In this document: positions 9,401-21,400 of the stretch, in pieces
How positions within the stretch are numbered: the first letter of the stretch is position 1
How the letters are laid out: every line of letters begins with the position of its first letter
Source: Larimichthys crocea
Taxonomy: Eukaryota > Chordata > Actinopteri > Sciaenidae
DNA: 64,000 nucleotides
Direction: 5' to 3'
Assembly (NCBI RefSeq): GCF_000972845.2
Contig: NC_040013.1
Location: 4,516,642 to 4,580,641, forward strand
Program-made: the position numbers and the translations under genes
Notes under the pieces: generated by a model
The model's database searches: none
What the model was told of the DNA's origin: nothing
The model's input: only the letters and a program-made list of their open reading frames with translations

Positions 9401-12400
9401 GCAGGATTATTGGACTCGAGAACATTTTAATCGTTCATGCAGGAAAACCTCCAACAGGCATGAAAACATGTTACGAAATGCAGTGATTCATGCACAGTAC
9501 GGTTGCAGGCATGGCTTCTTTTTTTCCTTCACACCACATGATCTTCACTTCAGTTTTCACTGTCATCACTTTAGCTTCTGTTCTTTGATCTTGAGATAAA
9601 CTAGACCTGACAATATTTAGTTTATATGGCCTCAAAACATAGGTATCCTGCTCTATATTAATCGATGTGTCACCACTGCTATCTATAAGTGTTCAAGGAT
9701 ATTTGTGGGTATGTCATGAGGGGTTTCTTCTTCCCAGGCTGATTTTTCTTTTTGTTTGTTCCCTAGGAGGAGTTGCCAAGAACTTACTGGCCGAGTTCAA
9801 CCTTGGATGTGACGCACATCGCACAGAGCATGTTTATCGTGTTATGTGTCGACCTTCCTGGGTTTTGGAGGAAATGCAGCACGCCAAAGATATCAGGAGA
9901 CCTCGTCAGAATACTGCCACTCGAATAAGTAAAGAGACCACAGCCGCATCGAATCGCTCATCGGATCCATTTATATATTTTTTTTACTCACAAGTATACT
10001 CGTTTTTCCAGGCTATTAGGTCAACATGTTGGCGAGACAGCAGAGTCCCCCCTCCTGGATCCTTGTCTGCCCACAGACCTGCAGGATGAGATTGGTACGT
10101 CCACGCAGAAGCTCCATCTGCGAGGCACGGGGGACTTCGACCAGTGTAGACAGATTCTCCAGCTTCCTCAACCGCACCAACGGACCCAAACGTCCCTCAA
10201 CGGTATCTACCAGCCGCCATCGACTACAACAACAGTCAGTTCTACGGCTTCTCTGAGTTCTACTACTGCACGGAGGATGTGCTGCGCATGGGCGGGATTA
10301 CAACTCCTCCAAGTATTCCCGGGCTGCCAAGGTGAATGCCACATAGAAAACACTTTTCCATATCTATTCATACAAGTTCTATAGCGAGCGGGACCGGTTC
10401 ATTCAGACAGGATGAGGCGTCGGTGGAATCATCACAGGGTGGCAGTGTATGGGTAAGGAGGTCTATTTGTGCTGAATGTAACAACTTAATTTCACTAATT
10501 GACCGATCTTTACCTTTATCAAGGCCAGCGCTCTCTCAATGTCAGTTCTCAAAAGCTCTCTGTCTCAAACCATCAGACTTAAGCAAATTAAACATCTCTC
10601 AGACCTTTTTTTAGAAGCTGGTTACATGAAATGAACAAAGCCAGAACACAGCAGGTAGAGTATCAGAGTTTGTCAATGAGTCCACCGGATAGCCTCAGCT
10701 TCAGTGACATTTCAGGCTGCTGTGGAGGGTTTTGCCAGATCTGAGCGCCTGATGGCGACTGCAGCGTGACGTCGGGCTTTGTTTTTTTTTCCAAAAGTTG
10801 GATCTGGCTCAGCTTATCGCTGCATTTTTTGGCGGGCGCCCCTCTGGCCCGCACCGTCGCAGCCAAAACGGACTTCCCCTCTCAAATAACTGGAAAAATC
10901 TACGTTTTCACCACAGTTCCAGATCCTATCCGAATGTGGCCTAAAAAAATGCCTCCTCTCAGACGAGTAGAAATAAAGTTCCAAGAATACATATTTAGGT
11001 ATTATTTACACACTCTTGCATCTGTAGTATTGAAGTTAGCGTTAGATAATTATTTAACTTATTTAAACATAAATGTGAGCAATCACCTGGGGAGGTTTCA
11101 TGGTGATATCTGTTTGTTAAAATATGAGTTTTTTCTCATACTCTGGGCCTGAAATCTCAGACTTCAGTAGCACTTACGCTGCTTTAGTTTTTATAGTATG
11201 TGAGACCAACAGAGGTATTTGAGTGGAAACAATCCTGACGTTGCAGTTAACATTTACAGAGTTACTGTTCCACCCAGTGGAAGACGTTGAGGGAACGCTT
11301 TGACTCCGGCTTGTATGCCTCGCATGCTGATCTTCACCGGCTGAAGTAAGTCGCTCGTAAAAAACGTCATCTAAACCTCCCAGATTCACATTCATGAGAA
11401 TGTTTATTAATTACTTGATTCTGTCTTCAGGTACCAGTGTTTTAAGTCAGCATGGGTGATGAAGGATTGCACTCAGGCTTCTCTTTCCCAGCCAACTATA
11501 AAAACCTGAAGACTGCCCTGTTGGTCTATGATAAGGAGGTCCAGTGGACTCTTGGAGCTATTCTTTACAGAACACGGTTTCTGCCTTTGAGGTAAGATTT
11601 TCTCTGCCGTGCCCCGTTTTTAGCCACTTTCCCACTGGACGCGTTAAGTAATGTTACCGTCTTTTATTTTTAATGTAAGCGGAGGAACGATTGGTTTAAT
11701 CCTCACAGCTGTCTTTGATACCAACGCACTCTTGTTTTCATGAGTTGAAACAATGATCAGTGCTTTGGATCCCGTTGTTAATGGGCGTAGCGCTTAGGCT
11801 TACAGAGACGGTGGCTTTTTACTGCATTTAGCAGCCTGAGGGAAAAGCCGAGGAATGTCACCAGTCTCAAACCGATCCTGAAAGTGAGACAGGATTCAGT
11901 CAAAGCCTCTGATGATTGACGATTTAGATGTATGAAAAATAAGTTCACGCCAGCCTTGATCAGTGTACTTGGATGTGAAATTCTGCCTTTTCTGCCTCTA
12001 CAGGGACATCCAGCAGGAAGGCCTGAAAGGAGCTCACTCTCACTGGCGGCACAGCTTCTCCTTCGTCAAACAACCACTACTTATTCCTGGCTTGTTTCTT
12101 TATCGTGTTACTGTCTATCATGCTATACTTGCTGCGACTCCGCCGCATCCATCGACGCACAGCCCAGCGCTGCAGCCCCCTCCTCCGTACCGTGGTTGGA
12201 AGAGGGCCTGGCTCACCCACAATCCCCATAACCTCTAAATTTCGTAGAGCGTAAAGTCTGGACAGCATGTGTGACTTTGGAAAGCCAATCTTCACTCCTT
12301 TTTTTTTTCCTCTCTGATGTTTGTTCAGTGAGCTTTTTGAAGGCTGCTCTCTACCATGAGTTGAGATGGTCGCAAGAATTGTATAAATGAGAACGATTAT

Positions 12401-15400
12401 GAAGTGAGTCCTCAGGCTTACCTGAGCCCATGAAAATGTTTTATTTAATATCGAAATGAGTGCAGATTTCATGTTCTTGCCTGCCACTCCATTTTCCAAA
12501 TCAAATGGCAACCGCTCCAGGTGTCTTTTTTTAATTTATCTTCTTTCAAAAAAATTAAACACAACGGACTCTGCTTGCTCGCTAATCTTCCTCACCCAAG
12601 GAAATATGTTTTCACAGGTTCTACGACAATACTGCCGTGAAAATGTATTGGGCGTCTGCCTTTCTTATGCCTTTTTCATATGCGTATCTTTTTTTGTTTT
12701 TATAGTTATGGTACAAGCACTATCCATTTCTACGGAACCTCAAATGCATACGATTTCTAATTAGTGGAAGGAGCCTTTGGAATGCATTGAAATGCTTTTC
12801 CCAGCTGGTATGTATTTTATTTTATTTTTTTGTGTGTGTGTGTGTGTGTGTCTTTCCCCAAATTGTTCTGCCTCACATGACAAGTAGCTGTTTAATGGCT
12901 ATACTAGTGCAATATAGTCTTGTCACTGTTGGGTGTGGAGGAAAACACTCCACGAACATTTGCTCTTTTTCGAGGAGTATCAATCTCTCTTGAAGCCCTG
13001 CTGAAGACCTTGTGTTGGATCATCGACTTTTAACGTCGGCTACCGTTGCATATATATTTACGTTGGGCTTCATTTCAGAAGCCGTCATATCACTGCTGTG
13101 AGGGGGTTGTACATGAGAGCACTGCCCCGTTATTTATATGAAAATGGTCTAGGAAATGTTTGCACAGATTAATTCGAAAATAAATGTTGTCACATTGCAT
13201 TCAGTAATAAGGTTTTATGGTATACTTGTCTGGCTGTTTATTTCTGAGGACGAATCAGGACTAAACAAACGGTGTCAGCTGAATTCTGTTTAAATAAATG
13301 TTTAATGTAAACACCGACCTCGCCGTCGCTGAAAAAGGAAAGATTTAACCCAATTGACTAAAGATTTGGGTGGATTTGAGTTTAAGCCGTAGATTTTAGT
13401 GCTGCAGCGAGGGATCACACCAGTGTACATCTGCGTGCAGCAGCTAATTATGATCATACAGCTCAGCACAGGTGCTGTTAAACAGTTTAGTGTTCGCTGG
13501 CAGAGACATCCTGAGTGAAAAACCACGGCCGTCTTTGTTTTCACTTGCAAATTTGATCCTAGGCAAGTCTGCTGGTAATGGAAATAAGACCAATGAGATG
13601 GTATTTTAAACTTCAAAACATGTGAGGGTCATGAATTAGATGAGGGGAATTTCTTCCTCAAGGCTCCTCGCACTATTCAGCTTTCCAAAACAGTGGAAAC
13701 AAATTGTCTGCTTGCGTATGAAAGATGGAGAGCTATGTGAAAAATAGTGATCAAGGGGTCAATTGTCAGCTCTTGTGAGAGAACTGTTAATACTTGATGT
13801 CCTCTGCTGTGGGACTCCTCCTGTGTGGTCTGCACTAGCTACTATTATGACAACTTCCACAATAAAAGAGCTTTCTATCGATCATAATTCAGCATGTTAT
13901 TGCACTTAGATATGAAGATATTTTATTGCAAACATGTTCTGCCTCTCCACCTTTAAACGCTGGAATAGTTGCAGACTTACAGCTCTGACGTGGTTTCCCT
14001 TCTGAACAAGTGAAGACCAGCTGCAACAGTTTGAACTGAAGTGGCTCATAATTGTTAGACTGCTATAACGCTGAGTCACGCATATGTTGCATTGCTTCAG
14101 TGACACTGCAGTGTTCTCTGCATGTAGAGCTTATGTTTCAGCCCACGTTGCGTGACACAGAATAGCTAATTGATCAAGTATAACTCGTTTAATACTGTTT
14201 CTCTTTCTTATACATAAGACTCAGAATTATATATTAAGCATCAGATCCATTCTCTAAACGAATGTAATATCAGTGATGACATAGAACCATTTAATCTTAA
14301 GTATCTCAGTCGACATCAGATGAGACCCGACACACAAACTGGCATCGCGTTGGTTATAAGGTGAAATTTAAACTTCAGCCTGCAACAAGAGAAGGGATGA
14401 CACAGCCAAAAACAAACACAACCAAATGATTAATTATTAAGAATATGAGATGCAGTGAGAAAGGAATGTGTAGGCATCATTAGCCTCTTAAGATAATTGG
14501 TCTCTAACAAGCTCGGAACTAATTTCATTGGCATAAGTGGTTCATTGAACCTTAAGATAGCATCGTCTCATGTACATGTTCTGAGCTGTGACACAGTGCA
14601 TACCTGTGTGAGTAGGTCTGTTCAAATTTAAGAGGATTCAGGTCAGAGGTGTGACGTGAGGTTTTAGCGTAAGCTCATTTTTTTTAAAAAACTTCTTTAA
14701 ATCTCCTCTGATGTAATTAGTCTCTAGTCTACGTAGCAGTTTAATGTTTTTCATTGATTTTCAAACTTTAATTGGTGTTCATGCTCAAAAACTAAGATTA
14801 AAGCAAATACTATACCTGTAGAGAAACGATATAACACTATGTCTTGTGAATATGTCCAGAGTCTACACCAAGAAATAAACAACAAACAATTATTTAAAAG
14901 TATGAAATTTTGTCCTGTCTGTTTCTATGATCCCACTGGTGGAAAGCAATCATAACACTGACTAATTAACACATCTTGCTATTGCACTTCAGTATTAGCT
15001 TTTGCACACTTATATTACAGATCTTCATTTCAAGAGGGAATGTTGTCTTTGCCTTCACACATGTGTTGCACAGCTTATATTAGGTACTTACTTGAGATTT
15101 GCATATAATCAGTTAATAGAATATGATGCATTGCTCTTGACCAGCTAATCGACATATCTAAACTACCAACTGAACATTAAAGGTCAGTGTGTAACATTAA
15201 CACTATTTTTCATGATTTGTATAATCCCATGAAATAATAATCTTTTTTTTTGTTACTTTAAATTGTTATATGTTAGGAGCGGCCTTCCCGGAGTCAGTGC
15301 GAGCGGGCCCTTTCCTGTCATGTCAGTACCACGACAATAAACACTACATCACATCTGGACCCTTTAATAAATGATTTTTACATTATGTATACTTGTGTAC

Positions 15401-18400
15401 TTTAGTAACTATTTTGACATTCTTTCCTTGAGTAAACTTTCGTCGCATTGGTATATGACAACTCTAACAGACCAGATTGGACCTTTTAAATAAAATTCTC
15501 TTTTAATCATCAATATATCCGATTCTTGGGAAGCATAAAGTACTTCTAAGACACTACTTGTCACTTCTTTTTCTTTCTTTTTTTTAAAACAATATCTTTA
15601 TTGAACATTTTTACTTTAACAAACAAAACAATGCTCAGACAAGACAGGTCTATCTCAGGTCAATTACACAAACTTATGTGCAGTCTGTGACATGCTACGG
15701 TAAAATGCAATACCATTAGAGGCAGCTCTACAGCCCTAATTTCTGACTAGTGCCAGCATCACTAACACTAGACAGTTACAGTCTGTATAAGCCCCGATAA
15801 GCTTATTAGTATCATACAATGTGAATGGATACCTAATCTGCATCCTAAGAACCTATAATCTATTTATAGTAGGTTAGATACTGTACCCTGAGAGAAGCAC
15901 TGTCACCGCGAAGATAAAAAACACTAAGTACCTTGTTCTTAAAGTTAAAAGTTCCTCTCACTATCATGCCCTGCCAGAATAGGAGAAATAAGACATCACT
16001 GCGGACCTAAATAAATCAATAGATTTTATGACTTCTTGTACTTTAATACAATAGTTTTCACTATTTCTTATAGAAAACTTTTATATAGTATTAGTTTGTA
16101 AGCATTCATACTGTATTATTATACTGCTACCCTGCAGAAGCATGTTCACCGCGCCAAAGAAAAACACAAGTTGGGAATCTTCTTTTAAAAGTCGTCTCTA
16201 CAGTATCAAGCCTCCAGATAAGGAGAAAATTAAAAACACCCACTGGACCTTTTAACTAAATCAAAAATGATTTTTGGACTTTAATACAATAGTTGGCACT
16301 GATTTATTTAGAAAAACTTTATCTAGTTATCGTTTTTCGTATAGTTTGTATTTTATACTGCACCTGACAGAGTTGGGAGATATCTCCTTGGTTAAAGGTT
16401 TCTCCCCCAGTATCAATTAACAGATGCTCCCTGATAAGTTTTGAGGCACCTAAACCTGTTCTAATCTATTGAAGCAGACTTTTTGCTTTTTTCTTGCTTC
16501 TGCGTCAGACCCACTCACAAAAAAACTTAATTCCCATCAACAGGGCTGGGTTGACCCATTGTCAGAGTTACCCAAAACACAAACTCTCATTGGTCACCTC
16601 CAAACCCTAACGGACCCGCCCACCCTATTTGTGCGTATCTTCCCTCCCCATTAAAACGATGGCCTAGAGCCGCCGACGTCCGCGTCTGTCGCGCTAACTT
16701 TCCAGTGGAAGTTGAGCGTTTGTTGGTTCGTCCACGCACTGCCGCCGAACCTCACTGAGCGGCTGGTTCCCCCTCACACAGCGCGCTGTATGACCATGCC
16801 GTCTGGAGAGCGCTGGCTGGATGGTGGCGGAGCTCCATCGCATGGAGGCTTTCGTCCTTTCCTTTAAAGTCAGTTTATTCGCATACTCAAAAAATGGTCC
16901 CCATGTTCTCCTGAAAGAAGCCGACGATCCTCTCAGTGTGCAGCAAATTTTCTCCATATTGATAAAGTAAAAAATGTCCTTCATCCACATTTGACAGGTT
17001 GGTGGAGTCGGGGATTTCCACTGTAAAGGAATGAGACGTCTAGCTAAGAGGGTCACAAAGGCCACCAAGTTTCTTCTCATAATTAGGTATAGCAGGGATG
17101 AGGGCAACTCCAGATAGGGCAGTAACCGCCGATGGTGTGAAAGAAACAGAGGTGACCTGTGAAATAGTATTAAAAATCTCCAACCAAAAGGTATTCAGGG
17201 ACGGGCACGCACAAAACATATGGAAATGAGTAGCCAGGTACTGGCGGCATCTGTCACAAATGGGATCAACATCACTAAATATTTTCGACAGTCTGACCTT
17301 AGTTAAATGACAACAGTGAAGAATCTGCAGACACTCATCCCAAACATCATCTGTGAGTTCACACTGTAAATCGTTCTCCCATAGCGTCCTAATAGTACGA
17401 AGTGAGGTTTATAGAGTGAATGAGATCATATAACACAGAGATCATGCCCTTCGTAGCAGGCAGCGGGGTCAAGAATGGGTCCAGGCCAGTAGGTTCTGGT
17501 AAATTAGGAAAGCTAGGGTAAACATTCCTAACAAAGCTACGGATCTGTAAATAATACAATATCCTATTTTAACACTATATACACAGGTATAAATAACAGT
17601 AAAATAAAAACTTAGTAACTGAACTATGCAATATTTAAATCTTTATAAAGAATTTAGTCTTTGAGAGACTGTACAGAGAATACACTGATTGTTAAAGTGC
17701 AGTATGCATGTGTGGAAGATTTCACTTATTTATTGCACAAGTCAGTTCGACAGCTAGTCTGATATTTTGAGGAAGGAGTTGTACAGACTGATGCTCACAG
17801 GTAAGAAAGACTTCTTGTGTCTCTCTGTGGAGCATCTTGGTGCCAGCAGTCTCTGGCTGAAGCTCCTGAGTCTGTCCAGCACCTCATGTAGTGGGTGGGA
17901 GTCATTGTCCAAAATAGCCCGCACCTTTAGACAGCATCCTCCTTTCCTCCACCACAGTCAGCGAGTCCATCTGCACCCCCACAACATCACCGGCCTTACG
18001 AACAAGTCTGTTAATCCTGTTGGCTTCAGCTACCTTCAAACCGCTTCCCCTAGCACACCACGGCAAAGAAGATAGCACTGGCCACCACCGACTCGTAGAT
18101 CATCCTCAGCATCGTCCCGCAGATGTTAAAAGATCTCAGCCTTCTCAGAGGATAGATAGCGGTTCTGACTCTTTCTGTAGACGGCTTCAGTGTTCTTATT
18201 CCAGTCCAGTTTGTTGGTCAAGTACACTCCAAAGTACTTATACTCCTCAAATTCCTTTTCTTATCCGACAGACACTTGGCAAGGGTGACGGATATCGATG
18301 CGACAGATACGAGCAACCCCAACCTGAACTACGGCCTGGTGGTGGACTGTGGCAGCAGTGGCTCCAGGGTGTTTGTGTACTGCTGGCCCCGGCACAATGG

Positions 18401-21400
18401 AAATCCCCACGAACTGCTGGACATTCAGCAAATGAGAGATCAACACCGCAAGCCGGTGGTCATGAAGATCAAACCAGGTAATAAAAAAATTTAGAGTTTC
18501 TTTTTAAAGAAGCCAGCTTGTTATTTACCCAGTTTAAAACAATATTCTTGCTTATTCCTTGCAGGTATCTCTGATTTGGCTAAAACACCAGAGAAAGCCA
18601 GTGACTATATCTATCCGCTGCTGAGCTTTGCAGCTCAACACATTCCCAAAAACAAGCACCAAGAAACACCGTTGTACATCCTGTGCACAGCTGGAATGAG
18701 AATCCTCCCTGAAAGGTAAATATACATCGACACGTTCAGTGTAACTTTTTAAACATGCCGTCTATATTTAAACACCATATATTTTAATTCTCAGTCAGCA
18801 AGAAGCACTTCTTGAGGATCTGCGGACGGACATCCCCGTCCACTTCAACTTCCTCTTCTCTGATTCTCACGTGGAAGTGATTTCTGGAAAACAGGAAGGT
18901 AAATAACAGGAATATTAAGACTAGACGGGGATGAAAATCACTCTGCTCAGCTAAAATATTCTGCGATTGCAGCTTTATTCAGATTGAAGGGTCGTCTTTT
19001 GAGCGCTCTAGGCACTTGTACACTTCACTGATGGCATTGGCTGCCGTGAAAGGTGCCAGCTGCTTATTGACACATAGACTGCACGGCCTTCAGGAGCAAA
19101 TTGGGGTTCACTATCTTGCCTATAACACTTAAACATGCAGACTGGAGGAGCCGGGAATCAGATCATAACTCGCTCTACCTCCTGAGCCGCAGCCGCTCCT
19201 CGATTATAACACATTTGTTACATTAGTTTTGATGATGAAGAAATGTTGTTAAAGATTCTCCGTTGATGATGCTGGTAAAAGATGATGTTTATTTGTCATT
19301 GGCTTCAGGTGTCTATGCATGGATTGGAATAAACTTTGTCCTTGGGAGGTTTAACCATGTGCACAATGGTAAGTATTGCAACAGTATGCCAAAAATAATT
19401 CATGTACATGCCTCAGATGTGCATTAACGCAGTAATCTGATGACATACGCTGCCCATCCAACTCCCGTCACCTCTCTCCTTTCACTTATTTTAGATGGGG
19501 AAGCTGTAGTGGAGGTAAATGTCCCAGGTGGCGATCAACAGGAGGCGCTGGTGAGGAAACGGACTGCCGGTGTCCTGGACATGGGCGGCGTTTCCACCCA
19601 GATCGCATACGAAGTGCCCAAAACTGTAAGCTTTGCTTCTCCACAGCAGGTTATTATCCACAACCAATTCTGTTTTTGTGCTGTCTTTGTTTTTTTTGTC
19701 ACTCACCCTTCTGTTCTTCTCCCTCCTTTTTCAACCTCTGTCATTTCCCCCCCGGTTAAACCTGTATGCACCATTTTTGTCCCGCGGAGACGATCTGCTC
19801 TCCATTCATCACTATTGAAGGCGCACTGTAAGCCTGCTTGCATGACTCCATAGCAGGATTATTGGACTTGAGAACATTTTAATCGTTCATGCAGGAAAAC
19901 CTCCAACAGGCATGAAACATGTTACGAAATGCAGTGATTCATGCACAGTAGCCGGTTTGGCATGCGCTCCTGGTTCTTTTTGTTTGTTTTTCCTTCACAC
20001 CACATGATCTTCACTTCAGTTTTCACTGTCATCACTTTAGCTTCTGTTCTTTGATATCTTGAGATAAACTAGACCTGACAATATTTAGTTTATATGGCCT
20101 CAAACATAGGTATCCTGCTCTATATTAATCGATGTGTCACCACTGCTATCTATAAGTGTTCAAGGATATTTGTGGGTATGTCATGAGGGGTTTCATCATT
20201 CCCAGGCTGATTTTTTTTTCTTTTTGTTTGTTCCCTAGGAGGAAGTTGCCAAGAACTTACTGGCCGAGTTCAACCTTGGATGTGACGCACATCGCACAGA
20301 GCATGTTTATCGTGTTTATGTGTCGACCTTCCTGGGTTTTGGAGGAAATGCAGCACGCCAAAGATATCAGGAGAACCTCGTCAGAAATACTGCCACTCGA
20401 AATAAGTAAAGAGAGCCACAGCCGCATCGAATCGCTCATCGGATCACATTCCTATTTATTTTTTTACTCACAACGTATAACTCGTTTTTCCAGGCTATTA
20501 GGTCAACATATTGGCGAGACAGCAGAGTCCCCCCTCCTGGATCCTTGTCTGCCCACAGACCTGCAGGATGAGATTGGTACGTCCACGCAGAAGCTCCATC
20601 TGCGAGGCACGGGGGACTTCGACCAGTGTAGACAGATTCTCCAGCCGTTCCTCAACCGCACCAACGAGACCCAAACGTCCCTCAACGGTATCTACCAGCC
20701 AGCCATCGACTACAACAACAGTCAGTTCTACGGCTTCTCTGAGTTCTACTACTGCACGGAGGATGTGCTGCGCATGGGCGGGGATTACAACTCCTCCAAG
20801 TATTCCCGGGCTGCCAAGGTGAATGCCACATAGAAACACTCAACATTTTATTTCCTACTTTTTTAAAGAAAGCTTTATCTTTTCCGTATTCATACAATAT
20901 TCTATAAGCGAGCGAGACCGGTTGCATTCAGACAGGATCAGGCGTCGGTGAATCATCACAGGGTGGCAGTGTATGGGTTAAGGAGGTCTATTTGTGCTGA
21001 ATGTAACAACTTAATTTTGCTAATTAACCGATCTTTACCTTTATCAAGGCCAGTGCTCTCTCAATGTCAGTGTCTCTCGACCAAAGCTCTCTGTCTCAAA
21101 CCATCAGACATAAAGCAAATTAAACTTCTTCAGACTTTTTTTTAGAAGCTGGTTACATGAAATGAACAAAGCCAGAACACAGCAGGTAGAGTATCAGAGT
21201 TTAGTCAATGAGTCCACCTGGATAGCCTCAGCTTCAGTGACATTTCAGGCTGACTGTGGAGGGTTTTGCCAGATCTGAGCGCCTGATTGGCGACTGCAGC
21301 GTGACGTCGGGCTTTGTTTTTTTTTCCAAAAGTTGGATCTGGCTCAGCTTATCGCTGCATTTTTTGGCGGGCGCCCCTCTGGTCCGCACCGTCGCAGCCA

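Larger units (their letters stand above)
7612..16850 (+). other. Error-rich second copy of 18002-27858 (probable false duplication)
   Basis: From the first base after the N gap, the sequence matches 18002 onwards in the same order and orientation: LINE remnant, entpd4 exons 3-12, 3' UTR, spacer, tandem array, slc25a37 promoter and start codon. It differs mainly by single-base insertions and deletions spread evenly over exons, introns and spacer. It ends abruptly inside slc25a37 exon 1 (catggaggc at about 16849) and joins LINE sequence. The tandem array is shortened to about two or three units. This is the signature of an unpolished long-read segment placed in a gap, rather than an evolved duplicate. 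Confidence 0.8.

Noticed and set aside
7859..12238. A genuine tandem paralog of entpd4
   Set aside because: The copy starts at an assembly gap, lacks exons 1-2, is frameshifted in nearly every exon by isolated indels, and has equally many indels in introns. This fits sequence error in a misplaced contig better than a gene duplicate.
6696..18271. A missing small exon between entpd4 exons 2 and 3 to explain the phase mismatch
   Set aside because: A one-base deletion in the GGGG run restores both the frame and the conserved sequence before HLARVTD, and the total length then matches the human protein without any extra exon.
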